From Paraphysomonas bandaiensis (taxonomy: Eukaryota > Chrysophyceae), in NCBI GenBank assembly GCA_965644295.1, contig CBFFRP010000218.1, forward strand, positions 124,001 to 188,000: DNA of 64,000 bases, in the 5' to 3' direction. The position numbers were made by a program, and so were the translations under genes. Shown here piece after piece: positions 9,748-21,236 of this stretch (positions are counted from its first letter, which is position 1; every line of letters begins with the position of its first letter). The notes under the pieces were generated by a model. That model saw only the letters and a list, made by a program, of their open reading frames with translations, ran no database searches and was not told the DNA's origin.

Positions 9748-12017
9748 CTTCAAAAAATTTGATATCAGTTTGTACAGTCAATTGTAAAGTGTTCGCCTAC
9801 GACGAGATTATATTTGAAAAGTGGATACGAAATTTGAAGTCGTCGATAATGTTCATTAACATTCTAGGTTATGTTAAGTGTACCGGACTGCGGTCACTAA
9901 AATACGTGAAAATAATGTTGTGAATCGAATGTAATTAGGTGACGGATGTTCCATAAAAACAATATCACGAATAATAATTAAAAATTTATTATTTCACTCC
10001 AGCTCTGATGTGTGCCGCACGATAGCTATATAATTATGCGTCATGGCATATTCAAATCAGTGTTTCAACGAGGTGTTGAAACGACAGGTATTACCAAGGA
10101 AAAGTATTATACCATAAAATTTGTGTCATACACTCACTCACTAAATAATCATGAAATTGAAATGTAGATTCTGGATTGTGTAAGTATACAAAATGTAGAT
10201 ATTATTGAAAAAAGGGTATTAGTAGGAGGGTGGCCAGATTGATTATATTCTGACATTAGAAACTAGGAATTTACATTTTCGTGTTATCTACCTCAACTTT
10301 TAGCCAACTAAAAGTGTATGAAATTAATGCATGTAGCATCTTGGATCTTGGTACGTTGAGTATTGCTATTTTGAGCAATTATAATCTGTATTTGAAGGTT
10401 TTGGGGTACATATCTTATTCCTTAATTGCAAAAATTATCGTCAAAAAGGCTAACAAGAGAAGGCCCAGACCAGCGATAATTCAAAAAAGGGCCACAGAGT
10501 GTGGCTAGAGGTGACTCTGAAGTAGTGTATGTGCATGTGCTCATTTGGGCAGGGAATAAAATATACAATATAGTGTCACGCCGATCTATTGAGTTTTCAC
10601 TGCCAGTGGACCACTCATTTGGCAGTCCACTTTACAAGAAGCGACTGTATAGACGCCACCAATGCAGAGTGAGTTTCAAGCTATGTATACTATGGTATGC
10701 AGGAACTGGTGTGGCTTCGGAGGGTGTTGGTCAAAATAGGGCTTTTCGTTTTTGCGCGAACCCACTCCATTTTTCTTAGAGGTAGTCAAAAATTGCGCGT
10801 CATTATTCAGCATTGGACCTCTTATTTCATAAACGTTCGAAGTGTCACCGGGTGAGAGAGCATGTAAATCCAAATGGCCCATTCAACACAGCGACACTCT
10901 TTTATTATACGTTAGTTCACCAAGTAATCTTTTTGTGTTGTGTGTCATTTATGAGAAGCATCGAAAGAGGCGTCTATATAGGTGAAGATCAGAAAAATTC
11001 TAAAGACGTTATAAGAGACAATACTTTTACAAAAAAGGTAGAAAAGCGTTGACTATGGTGAGGCTGGCTCATATGTTGCGTCATAAGTCCACCAGTATCT
11101 TTTAGGTGGTTGCGTATCCATCAGTTATGTCACTTGATGTGAAGATTCTATCTACAAATTTGAATTGAGAGGGAGTGTTGAGTTTTGCTGTCTGTGGACA
11201 ATCAAAAGCTGTATTTATAAGGTATTTGAGTTATGGCTACGTTACTGGAAGACTACATTAGTCGTTCTAACAGTATTACTTGAAGTAATGCGATAATAGG
11301 TATAATAAGTGAAGCTGAAATATATTTACGTATATAAGATTGTGACTATATATATATATTTATCGTATGTATGATATTGATTGATTTTTAGTAAATAGAA
11401 ATGAATGATATGAAGTAGTATTGATTATAATTATAACTATGGAGTATATACATTATTGAATGAATACAACGTTCAGTTGGTTGAAAGTTTAACCACTCTA
11501 AAATGTCTAAGCTGATAATTGATAATCGCAACATCACGACTCTAGACTATAGAAGGTCTGATATATTGACTAGTAGTTAATAAAATTAATTTGGCGACTG
11601 ACAATGAATGATAAAAAATATGGATTATAATTTTACTAATTGATTATTGAGTGCGTTCTACATACAGTGAACTAAGTTTTAAGTTAGTTTATCATCCTAA
11701 TGCTGATGGTTGATGTTGGCTGTGTAAAGTGTAAATTGTACTAACCGTAGAGTTGTAAAACATACACAATGACGAAAAAATAAGACATGTGTGTGTCTAA
11801 GTACATATGTTGATCACACTCTAGTCTCTAGTGATTGTTGAGGAATTGTTTATATACACCAATGTGACAGCAGTGTTATTTGATGGTATCATGCTTATTT
11901 GACATACTATAAATTTAGCGCTGATTAACGAGAAAAAGTATCAGGCTGCACTTTACAGGGCTGCAACTGGCTATATTTTTTAAATATACTATTTGAGAGT
12001 AATATATTACTGCAAAG
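9748..12017. other. AT-rich intergenic region
   Basis: About 2.3 kb with only short, compositionally random frames. 10430-10900 is slightly less AT-rich but gives no recognisable protein. 11560-11650 shares a loose match (aatttggcga-tgacaatga) with 6673-6700, possibly an old repeat. Since the upstream RING gene is plus and the downstream AAR2 gene is minus, this is the space between two converging 3' ends. Confidence 0.5.
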
Positions 12018-13625
12018 TTAATTTTTATTGGAGCTCCATAGTGACATCTCATCCTCTATGAATCTCGTCGCTTCCGAATACAGGTTCGCTAACTTCACTC
12101 TCCGATTTCCTTGTTCCTCCGCTGTATTGGGGTCATCAGTAGCAAGTTCATCAATAATCCTCGTCGCCGTCATCGCTAGGTCTTCACAACCCATCCCAAG
12201 TACCCCACTCGCAGTGGAGTTGTGTGCTATCATCTCGTCGTAGAGGGCCGGATACCGCCAACTAAACATTTTCTCTTGTATTTGAAGGTCAGACATCGGC
12301 CCAGATTCGACTTGCATGTTTTCGGTTCCATTTTCATCAGCTCCATCACCAGCCGCATGTAACAAGTTTGAGTTTTTTCCGCCAATTTGTTCTGACATGC
12401 CTGAGCATGTTTTGTCCAGTGCGCTGAGAATAGCATCTCTCTGCTGCGTAAACTTATCGGAGCCTGTAGACGTATCGTGCCGTGTATGCTCCCCCCCCTG
12501 CTGAATCTCACTATTATCATTTAAGACAACAACGACGGGCATATCTTCATCCACTAAGTTATATCTGTCATCAGCGTTCACCCCAACTGAACCTAATGAG
12601 GGACAGTCATATAAACCGAACTTCTTGTTTAGGAATACATAGAGTCTGTTCCTGTGTTCAGAAAGGGTGTCATCTCTGCTACTATGTCGACTCAATCCAT
12701 CGAAAAGAGCAGACAACGCAGGTCTCAAAAAGTTATCAGAAGACAACTCTGTTTCAAAAAAATCAGTCGGTGTGTGATGCATCTGCTCGTACAGTACGCG
12801 GATGAAAGTAGAGGCAAAAGTTGGATTCTCAAGTAAAGCACGCTCAGAGTGACAAATCAAATTGATCAGAACTTTCCACTGATGAAGGGCGGGATAGGAA
12901 AAAATCATCATAAATAGAACAAAAGCCAGTTGTAATTCTCCCAAAATGCTTTGCCAGCTTCCAGAGTAGTGATTGTTTATTAGGCACTCTAAAAGTAGAC
13001 TCTTGTCCATGTAGAATTGTGACAACTGAGATCTACTAGTGTTATTATCATCTTTAATGAGCTTTTCCCTAAGTTCCTTTTCAGTTGTGGAAATATCAGT
13101 GAAACTAGCTACCCGCGCGGTATCCGGAAAGTACGCCTGTACGGCTTGGTCTTGTACGGGGGTGGGTAGTGCATCCGCAATGTCTCCCGGGAAGATCGGA
13201 GTATGCGGATGAAGTCCGGCCGAATTCAAGGTATCGATCGAAATAAAACCAGAGAGATTAATCCACGTCTTATGTTGATCAACAGGGTAAGGCCCCATGT
13301 TCTGATCTAGTTCACCACGATTAATGGCTTGCTTCAACGCATCAGTTGAGCGCTCTGAAAGTAAAGAAGTCGCCGATATGTCCTCATTAGAAGAGTTCCA
13401 GTTCTTTACAACGATATCATTCTTCTCATAATGAAGGAAAAAACCTTCTCTAGCACCCATACCAGTGCTGTAGTAGACAAGATGCAGGCCCGGAGGAATC
13501 ATACATACACCACGAAACTTGGACCCTGTTTCATAGTGCATGCAATCTATTCCAAAATCAAAACTATCGGGAGGATCAGTAATGACCAAAACTCCTCCTC
13601 TCTCTACAATATCTGAACTTGACAT
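12018..13625 (-). CDS. AAR2: AAR2 splicing factor homologue
   Basis: A single-exon ORF of 535 residues. The first about 360 residues match AAR2: FDFGIDCMHYETGSKFRGV followed by MIPPGLHLVYYS; GFFLHYE; LGPYP-like NMGPYPVDQHKTWINLSGFIS; ILGELQLAFVLFMM; WKVLINLICHSERALL; and PTDFFETELSSDNFLRPAL. AAR2 holds PRP8 in a U5 snRNP assembly intermediate in the cytoplasm before nuclear import, which suits this intron-rich genome. Residues after about 365 form an acidic Asn/Asp/Glu-rich extension not present in typical AAR2 proteins (about 380 residues). The start is 50 bp from a long CATA microsatellite that occupies its upstream region. Confidence 0.88.
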   Translation of the reverse strand: MSSSDIVERGGVLVITDPPDSFDFGIDCMHYETGSKFRGVCMIPPGLHLVYYSTGMGAREGFFLHYEKNDIVVKNWNSSNEDISATSLLSERSTDALKQAINRGELDQNMGPYPVDQHKTWINLSGFISIDTLNSAGLHPHTPIFPGDIADALPTPVQDQAVQAYFPDTARVASFTDISTTEKELREKLIKDDNNTSRSQLSQFYMDKSLLLECLINNHYSGSWQSILGELQLAFVLFMMIFSYPALHQWKVLINLICHSERALLENPTFASTFIRVLYEQMHHTPTDFFETELSSDNFLRPALSALFDGLSRHSSRDDTLSEHRNRLYVFLNKKFGLYDCPSLGSVGVNADDRYNLVDEDMPVVVVLNDNSEIQQGGEHTRHDTSTGSDKFTQQRDAILSALDKTCSGMSEQIGGKNSNLLHAAGDGADENGTENMQVESGPMSDLQIQEKMFSWRYPALYDEMIAHNSTASGVLGMGCEDLAMTATRIIDELATDDPNTAEEQGNRRVKLANLYSEATRFIEDEMSLWSSNKN

Positions 13626-13674
13626 AACGGGATTGCAAAGTGCTGAAATAAGAACAAATAGCTACCAATCTCTA

Positions 13675-14031
13675 CATATACATACATACATACATACATA
13701 CATACATACATACATACATACATACATACATACATACATACATACATACATACATACATACATACATACATACATACATACATACATACATACATACATA
13801 CATACATACATACATACATACATACATACATACATACATACATACATACATACATACATACATACATACATACATACATACATACATACATACATACATA
13901 CATACATACATACATACATACATACATACATACATACATACATACATACATACATACATACATACATACGTACATACATACATACATACATACATACATA
14001 CATACATACGTACGTACATACATACATACAT
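13675..14031. repeat. CATA tetranucleotide array 1
   Basis: About 350 bp of almost perfect CATA units, with a few C-to-G changes near the right end (13969 and about 14009-14013). Because the unit contains no stop, it creates long false ORFs (repeating YIHT or MYVC). The array begins about 50 bp upstream of the AAR2 start codon, on the 5' side of that gene. Confidence 0.97.
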
Positions 14032-14174
14032 CTGTATGTGCTATTTTTCTGTAAAATGTGGAAGGTACCGTACTCAAGCCCGCACCATAATGGTGTGGAA
14101 CTATATAAGTGGTGATGATGAGTGACCAGTGGTATGTATGGTGTTGCTGGTGAGTAATAGATCCAGGGAGGTGG

Positions 14175-14819
14175 GTGTTGAAGGAGGAGCTCTCTCATCA
14201 CAGCATGGTATCATACATACAGAACATAATAACAGCGAGAACATATCATAGTAGCATGGAATCAACTACCACGGAATCAACTACCACGGAATCAACTACC
14301 ACGGAATCAACTACCACGGAATCAACTACCACAGGGGGCATTAGAAAAGTCGGTGATGGGGAAACCAAAAATCGTAACTCCTCTGCGTTAGCTCAGTTTG
14401 CGAAGTACTTGGAGATGCGGTTCGACGGGAAGAAGAGGTATAAGGAACTCATAGACAGTGATATAAATGTAGAACTATTTCAATGTTTCGGTGGCTTTTT
14501 GATCGATCACGCCGTCCATGGAACAACGAAGAAGCCTTTGACCCTAGGTACTGCTTGGCAGTATTTGTCAGACACGAAGACTGCGCTGACGAAGCGATTT
14601 AAAAGAAATGAGTTATTAAGCAGCTCCAATGAGCTGTGGTACAAAGATGTGAGAGCGGCAGTATCAAAGCATATTATCAAGCGGTGTATCGCACAAGGAG
14701 TGCGTATATCAGAGAAAACAAGTCCAGTGGGGAAAGAACTAATGAAGCGCATAGGTGAATACATTATACATCGGGCATCTGATTTCTCCGGTAAGTGGAC
14801 ATACTTCACATATCTATGA
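14175..14819 (+). pseudogene. Tyrosine-recombinase-like N-terminal fragment
   Basis: The ORF encodes 214 residues. After a leader comes a run of TESTT units coded by five 15-bp repeats (about 14259-14333). Residues about 70-200 resemble the SAM-like core-binding domain of eukaryotic tyrosine recombinases (Crypton or similar): AQFAKYLEMRF, CFGGFLIDHA, LTLGTAWQYLSDTKTAL, WYKDVRAAVSKHI, RCIAQGVRISEKTSPVGKEL. A canonical donor (GTAAGT at 14791) and an acceptor at about 14846 could splice on, but the catalytic R-H-R-Y part is not recognisable downstream. It is therefore a fragment or a truncated element. The family assignment is tentative. Confidence 0.45.
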
Positions 14820-15071
14820 TTTACTGTATGCTAATAAACTTTATTTAGAAGTGAAGAAGTATTCATTGTACAATCTCTATTTGGTTTTTCACATGTTATC
14901 ACCTATCATTCAAGCACTCATTAACGTGTATCTGCTGCATATGGCTGCCTCGTCATATTACTATATACATATACTCGATGCATGTGATATGATGCACTAT
15001 GCTATGATGCACTCTGCTGATTGGATCACTCGATGGGCGCACTTGCTGTGCGGCCTTTGTGTAAAAACAAG

Positions 15072-15089
15072 GGTGCGGGATCCCGCACC
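15072..15089. repeat. 18-bp perfect GC-rich palindrome
   Basis: GGTGCGGGATCCCGCACC is a perfect palindrome in otherwise AT-rich DNA, immediately followed by a second partial copy (tgcggtgcgggc). It lies between the recombinase-like fragment and the next ORF. It could be a transposon end, a recombination site or a strong RNA hairpin. Confidence 0.85.
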
Positions 15090-15364
15090 TGCGGTGCGGG
15101 CTAAATAATTTTTCGATGATATCCACGGATGTACGACATATTCCGACAACAAACAGGCAGAAATGTCCACACTCCATCACTCCATCACTCGTAAAACTTC
15201 TATACTAGCTACCAAAACCACTCTCACTCACTCTAATTCTAACCTATTAATATCATATTATATAGTTAGCTACTTCCATATACACCACTTCTATTTTAGA
15301 TTCAAGCAAAGCAGTATTGTGAAAAGAATGCTCCAAGCTCAACAAGGGTGGTGTTGATATTCGA

Positions 15365-15865
15365 ATGCGAGGAAATCAAAGTCGTCATCTCATAGAAATT
15401 AGAGATCGTCTAAACAGCGGTGTTTTAATCACTCATATTCTTAATGTGAAAATCTCAAATCAACCGCAAAACAAAGCACACGCGAGCCAGATTCGAAGGA
15501 TATTAAAACAAAATATTTGGAATGTTAACTTGACGAGAAACGTTGAATTTCCTCCTGGTAGCAACACTTTTATTCCGATGACAATTCGTTGGGAAATGCC
15601 TAATGTTGGCAATCAATGTGCCTATTATTTTTGTGTTACTCCATTTAATGATATTGCTGTGGCACATCATACAAAATTGGCAATTTCATCGATTTGCGAC
15701 CTAATCCGTGCTGCTAATCCGCAGTTTGGTGTCGATTGGGGAGTTGCATATTTGTTGACAAAGCCTCTGGATTTTTTGAACCAGCAAAATCCAGCAAATG
15801 CTAATGCTATGCTTTCTCGTTCAGATGCCGAGAGTGATGACGATGATGATGAAGAAGAAGAGTAG
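15365..15865 (+). CDS. Hypothetical protein with acidic tail
   Basis: An ORF of 166 residues, unrecognised. The body looks like a folded domain (alternating hydrophobic strands such as NVEFPPGSNTFIPMTIRW and AYYFCVTPFNDIAV) and the last 14 or so residues are Asp/Glu only. It lies between a recombinase-like fragment and hAT-type elements, so it may belong to a mobile element or be an orphan host gene. ATG 15365 is the first in frame after a stop; a short upstream exon cannot be excluded because an acceptor-like TTTTAG lies at about 15294-15299. Confidence 0.45.
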   Translation: MRGNQSRHLIEIRDRLNSGVLITHILNVKISNQPQNKAHASQIRRILKQNIWNVNLTRNVEFPPGSNTFIPMTIRWEMPNVGNQCAYYFCVTPFNDIAVAHHTKLAISSICDLIRAANPQFGVDWGVAYLLTKPLDFLNQQNPANANAMLSRSDAESDDDDDEEEE

Positions 15866-15964
15866 ATTGAGACACAGACATGTACGAAAATAGTATATCT
15901 CGAATAAGTATTAAGCAAATTATACCACCACATTTAAGATAATTGAACTATAGTGTCAGCATCT

Positions 15965-16437
15965 CAGGGCCAGTCAAAATTATATTGGATTGCAATATAC
16001 TGCAATATATTGCTATATAAATGCTGCAATTATTTATTTTTGCTAGCTCCAATATATTGATTATTATTTTAGCAAATTTTGGCCTCGCAATATATTGCAA
16101 TATATAGATATCAGGGCTAGGAAACAATATATTGCAATACTATTGTTAGATAGCGTTCCATCAATACTATTGATGGAGATTTTAAACAGGCCCAACAATA
16201 CAACTACAATATATTGACAATATATTGCAATATATTAGTATGACCAAACAGTATGTAAACACATCAGTAGATTCCATTTTTCGTATTAGTCATTAAAAGA
16301 TCACATGACAACCAAACCCACTACTGCTTATAGATTATAAAAATCCGCCTCGTCCTCATCCTCTGAGCCATCATCGGTGACGTCAACATCAACATATTCA
16401 TCTAGAATTTAACATAAGTTGACATTATTTAGTTGCT
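15965..16437. mobile_element. Truncated hAT-type non-autonomous copies
   Basis: Two CAGGG ends occur here (15970 and 16112). The second begins a sequence about 85% similar over about 300 bp to the left part of the complete element at 16538. It includes a TTGCAATATATTGC-rich subterminal zone, GTTAGATAGCGTTCCATC, and a coding remnant that on the minus strand reads an acidic TDDGSEDEDE tail. No right end or target duplication was found, so these are truncated or partially nested copies. Confidence 0.6.
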
Positions 16438-16537
16438 AACGCTCTGCTCAAACATGTCTTGCTATTATACTATTAGGCCTTATCGTTCAATCTTTATCTC
16501 TAATAATATCAAGTATATTCTTACTAAATATCAAGAC

Positions 16538-17338
16538 CAGGGATAGGGAACAATATATTGCAATACTATTGTTAGATAGCGTTCCATCAATAGTATTGAT
16601 GGATTTTTTAAACCGGTCCTACAATACAATTACAATATATTGCAATATATTGTCAATGTATTGCGATATATTAGTTTGACTAATCAGTAGGTAAACACAT
16701 CCGTAGATTTCATTTTTAGTATTAGTCATTAAGATCACATGACAACCAAACCAACTGCTGCTTATAGCTACTAAAATTTCACCTCGTCCTCATCCTCTGA
16801 GCCATCATCGGTGAAGTCAACATCACCATATTCACCCACAGAATTAACTGAAATATGCTAGTATCCGGCCATAACTGTCGAAGAGCTTTCTAAAACAACA
16901 GCATATTAAGTAGGATGGATACTTTTGCGCAACACTGATATAATATGTTTAGCTGTGCTGAACAGACGTTCCCATGTATTGGAAGCACATACCAAGGCCA
17001 GGCAACCGTTAATGACTCTTGGATCTGTACGTTTCTTAATTTTTTGAGCTGACTGAAGATTTTTAGTCGCATATAGTCAACATCAGCTTCATTATCCTTT
17101 GTAATGTTGTAATCAATTTCTCGGTTATTTATATCCATTTTGCACCCTACAGTTGAGAATCTTCTCTTATATGACTATCATAATATTGATTGCAATATAT
17201 TGCAATAGTATTGTGAGCTCTTTTAGCAGAAACACTATTGATGGAATATTTGACCAGTCCACCAATCAATATATTCTACAATATATTGCAATATATTGTA
17301 CAATGTATTGCAATACAATATATTGTTCCCTATCCCTG
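16538..17338. mobile_element. hAT element, 801 bp, with 8-bp target duplication
   Basis: The element begins CAGGGATAGGGAACAATATA and ends with the inverted counterpart (TATATTGTTCCCTATCCCTG). It is flanked on both sides by the identical 8-bp duplication ATCAAGAC (16530-16537 and 17339-17346), the hallmark of hAT transposition. Inside, on the minus strand (about 17000-16905), is a transposase dimerisation remnant reading ASNTWERLFSTAKHI followed by SVLRKS, and further on an acidic tail TDDGSEDEDE. It is therefore a deletion derivative of an autonomous hAT element. Subterminal TTGCAATATATTG motifs are repeated many times. Confidence 0.9.
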
Positions 17339-17346
17339 ATCAAGAC

Positions 17347-18034
17347 TAACCTTAAATCTTATTTATGTTAGTTAAATAGCTAAATTAGTTCTGACTCTTA
17401 AACGCATATATTGCTAATAATACGACATTCGCTGCTACAGTGAATATATTCTAGTTTCACCACTGTTATTTCTATCATATCAATAGTTCAGGTAATACTG
17501 TTAATCACAACTGCATTCATCAAGTAACATCATAATGTAAATACCTTAGAACTACAGCTTTTAAATGATTTAAATCAGCAAAACTCTATAGATTCGATCG
17601 AACAAAAAACAATGAGGCAAGACAAGCATTTCTGGTTTCAATATATCAAAAAAACAGTATTAGATATTCCGTCACCAGTATGATTTCTACTGACTCTCAT
17701 TGGAGTAAAACGTTGGCTTGTCAATAAACAGCTGTACACTATACATACTTCAGACTGCACAAGAGACCACAGCCTTCCACTACAATTCAAGCATTATTTA
17801 CAGACAGTATATTTTCTTACGCACACATACTTCTTAGCTACCATCACGGAACCACTATATCTATATTTAAAGCGTGACTGGTCAATACACTGTATCATGT
17901 CTCAATTAAGGGTGTGGGTTCTGATATTTCCCTGTGAAATACGATGTCGGTCAAAAAAATTAGATCACACTCGAAGAGAGCTTTACCTCTTTCCTTTCCA
18001 AGAGCCCGTAATCTCTCGAATAAATATGGAATGC
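17347..18034. other. AT-rich intergenic spacer
   Basis: No gene seen. 17480-17590 resembles 53740-53830 loosely (ccttagaactacagcttt versus ccttaaaactgtagcttt), probably an old dispersed repeat. It presumably includes the 3' end of the GPCR-PIPK transcript. Confidence 0.4.
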
Positions 18035-21000
18035 TCAATTATTTGTGATACCTGTGACCATTAAATTAGGATACTTTGTACGAAGGGATGACACGTGAAC
18101 CTTGTGTTGAAACCTTATCTTGTATGGCTCAGGTGGCATGCAAGATATGCCATTGGCCGATTTCATTAAAAAGTTGACTTTAAAAAACCTAAAAGACATA
18201 TCACAAATAGACGGTTAGAGATAAATAATACGTTAGCACCTCTCTAGTCGTTTCTCTAAAGTCCACTTTTGCAGTATGTCTATAATACCCATGTAGTACA
18301 CCCCTGGTGCTATGACAGACCTAGCAAGATATCCCCCAGCAATCTCTTCTTCATATATTTCCATGAGATTCGTACCACTATCCAGAGAATGAATGTCCGA
18401 TAGTCGTCCATCCGTATCGTTCTTCGTTTCTGTACGAAACTTGGAGCCATTGCTGATGCTGTCCTGTGGGAGACGATAAGTGCTATCAGTTTGACCACAG
18501 TCCGCTGGCGTGTAAACGCGAGAGGGCTCATGCTGCAAGGTCTGTCTACGCCGCCGAGAGACAGTGCTGTTACACACTGTTTTTTCAGACTCAAAACTCT
18601 CACGGGTAGACATTTTGACTGGTGTTTCCAAAATATCATTGCAGGACGCTGATACTGGATCGACATTGCTGGAAGACTTAGTGATACCGCGTTGTCCATG
18701 TGGAAAGGGCAGAGGTGTTGTCGAGGGTTCATCCACTACAGAATCTACCACAGGAGTTCCCATGCTCTGTCTACTGCTGTACATAGGACCCTGCGACAGC
18801 ACACTGTCTCGTGAAAACACTACAGAATTGCGCCTGGATGCCACACACTCAGCCACCGAAATAAATCGATATTTTACACATACCTTCTAGATATAACCCT
18901 TTCCGGGTCCACCTCGTATTGAAGATTTCTGACTCCTACAAGGAGACTATAGTCTGTAATTCCCATGGCACAAAGAGCATCACTGTCCTTATTTAGTATG
19001 TCAATAGTACTGTAAGCATCTTCCGGTCTTAAACGTATCTTGGATGTGAAGTCGTTGTCTTTTAGAACAAAATTAGGTTCGTGTACACCAACAATATCTG
19101 GACAAGGGGTCTGCGATCCACTCACAAAGAGCTCTCCACAATGTCTACAAAAAATTTTCTTTCCTGGAGGAACAACGCCACCATTTCGAGACACCCAGCT
19201 ACCTTTAATGTCGTAGCGTTGGTTAATAGTGGCATGTGGTGGAAATATATTTCGCATCACCACGAATCGGAAAGTCTGATTATACATCTTCAGTGAATGT
19301 AAACCGAGGAAACGAACAAGCAGTGAAGAAGGATTGTCTGCAAGGTGCTTGTAATACTGATCGAGAATATCCATCAGCACATCGGCCTCGTCCGAACTCA
19401 CCGTCTTGACAACAAACTCTCCAGAGCCACAAAAGAACATGAACGCACCACTCCCTCCTTCAGTCAGTCTTTCCTATATTGCATATTTTACTATATATAC
19501 TATTTACGTAGAAAGTAATATACTGAGATAAAAACCTATGAGGCTTAAGAATACCACACCTTAGCTGGTTGCGATATTTGGGTCAGATACCACTCCTCGG
19601 GAATATCGTTGATATCCCTTAGAGCCCTGAAAATATCCGGCTGATAATCAGTGAAAATGTGTCTCTGGTCAATATCAAAGCTGCGCTGTGTTTCTGATAT
19701 TGGCACTGCTGCAAGTTCAACTGACCGCATAATTCCACGCGTCGTAAAGTGCACAACCTAGATTATATCCAGTATTTACAAAGTAGATAGCAACAATGGT
19801 GGTCAATATATGTACGCACCTCTTCTCTCAGAGCCATGTTTAGCTGAGGTGAGAGGTCTATATCAACACCAAAGTCCTCTTCGACTAGGACACTTGGAAC
19901 GTCCTCCTGGAAGTTAACTTTGGTCGACCGCCCGTCACTCGCAGAGGTAGTTATAGTCGCACGAGATGGTTCCTTCTCTCTCACAAGAGGCGAAGTCCAT
20001 TCCATCCATCGAAAAGATGGTTTGTTTCCTACCCCGGCAAGAGCTTTCGAGTTACTCATACTTGTGAAATCTCGCATACTAAACCAGAGTGCGCCATCGA
20101 CGAAACCACTACATCAGCGGTTAGTATTACCACAGGACAACATATTAGATACCGCACTCACCGCAAAGCTAAGAGGTAAGCAATTACGTTTTTCATGTGT
20201 CTCGCAAAATTCGAATCAAATTGCGCACTATCATGACTTACTGCATTCTCATGGGCAATTACTACAATATATAGAACACAAACCAGAACTGAATATGCGA
20301 TGTACGTAATAACCACCGTAAATGTGTCTTGGACACACGCCCGGCGGGTGCGGTAGGTCCGTTCAAGACCGCGGGATATGCGATATGTTGCAAAGCATAT
20401 TGAGCCAATGCAAAACGCATAAAATACAAGAACCCTATGCGTACATTATTAGCGGGAAATATTATGTACTGATATTCATACCAGGAGAGGTAGAATCCCC
20501 ATATACAGGTGGAGAGAGGGTTGTCAACATGGATCCAACATATATGGTTAGCAAACGTTCCCTGGCAGGACGAATTCTCTGCTAATGATAGAGCATTCAT
20601 TAAACCAAACGACCATACCACAATGTGGTACTTATTGATATTTCCTTTGTATGATGTGAAAGGGTTGGATAGAGAAAGTATAAGATCAACACCAATCGTA
20701 ACCAACCAACTCTCACCAGTAAAGAAAGTAAATTGTGTTAAAAATGAAAGAATTTTACATGATGATGAATGTTCATCATTTTTTTTTTCAAATGCATTAA
20801 TCATCAATATAATAGAAAATATAAAATGTACTAATGTACGTAATATAATTAATGGTGATGGATGTTTTCTCCATGGCAATATCTGTATATAACTTAATAT
20901 AGCCAATCCACATGATAAAGCTGATAATAAGGAACCACAGAGTAAGTAACCAGGTAATGTATTCATTGTTGTTAAGGGAATAATGTACATGATAATGAGG

Positions 21001-21164
21001 AATAGTGGGGATATGTATGGAAACCATAGTCTGAAGTAATACCAGTAGATAACGCCTGTGATTTTACCCACAGTGTTTTCGTTTCTACGTAATATACGTA
21101 CAGCTGCTGGAGCTTCAGAGAAAAGGGATCCACGAGTGGTAGTACGACGGAGTGTTGAGTCCAT
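18035..21164 (-). CDS. GPCR-phosphatidylinositol phosphate kinase (GPCR-PIPK)
   Basis: Seven exons: 21164-20482, 20434-20162, 20108-19820, 19757-19560, 19473-18884, 18833-18240 and 18188-18035, giving 926 residues. The introns are GT-AG and frame closes throughout. Residues about 30-300 form seven transmembrane helices; the apparent frameshift in helix 6 is a 47-nt intron. Then comes LRGFVDGALWF (about 318-328), the LR-x-G-x-x-D-x-x-x-WF linker motif of oomycete GPCR-PIPKs. The kinase domain has the nucleotide-binding Lys in FVVKT (504), DIKGS (569-573), DYSLL (655-659), GIIDILQ (about 860-866) and GISCMPPEPY near the end. A CRHC...C cysteine insert lies at about 590-605 and a Ser/Arg-rich insert of about 180 residues precedes GIIDILQ. 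Predicted role: a membrane receptor making PI(4,5)P2. The start lies 73 bp from a CATA array. Confidence 0.9.
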
Positions 21165-21236
21165 GTGATGTGATGAGGTTGTGCATGTGGTGAGGGAGTG
21201 AATTGTAAGAGAGAGACAATATCTACAGTAGATATG

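Noticed and set aside
10281-11052. Several 60-90 codon ORFs between the RING and AAR2 genes
   Set aside because: No recognisable domains, no splice-consistent extension and ordinary AT-rich composition.
6640-11700. Possible dispersed repeat between about 6640-6760 and 11560-11660
   Set aside because: Only short loose similarity in AT-rich DNA; not enough to define a repeat by eye.
13672-14201. Long ORFs of repeating YIHT or MYVC on both strands
   Set aside because: They are translations of a CATA microsatellite that has no stop codon in any frame; the same applies to 21198-22070 and 24460-25171.
20243-20481. Frameshifted, dead GPCR-PIPK
   Set aside because: The frame change in helix 6 is explained by a 47-nt GT-AG intron and the following sequence gives intact helices 6 and 7.
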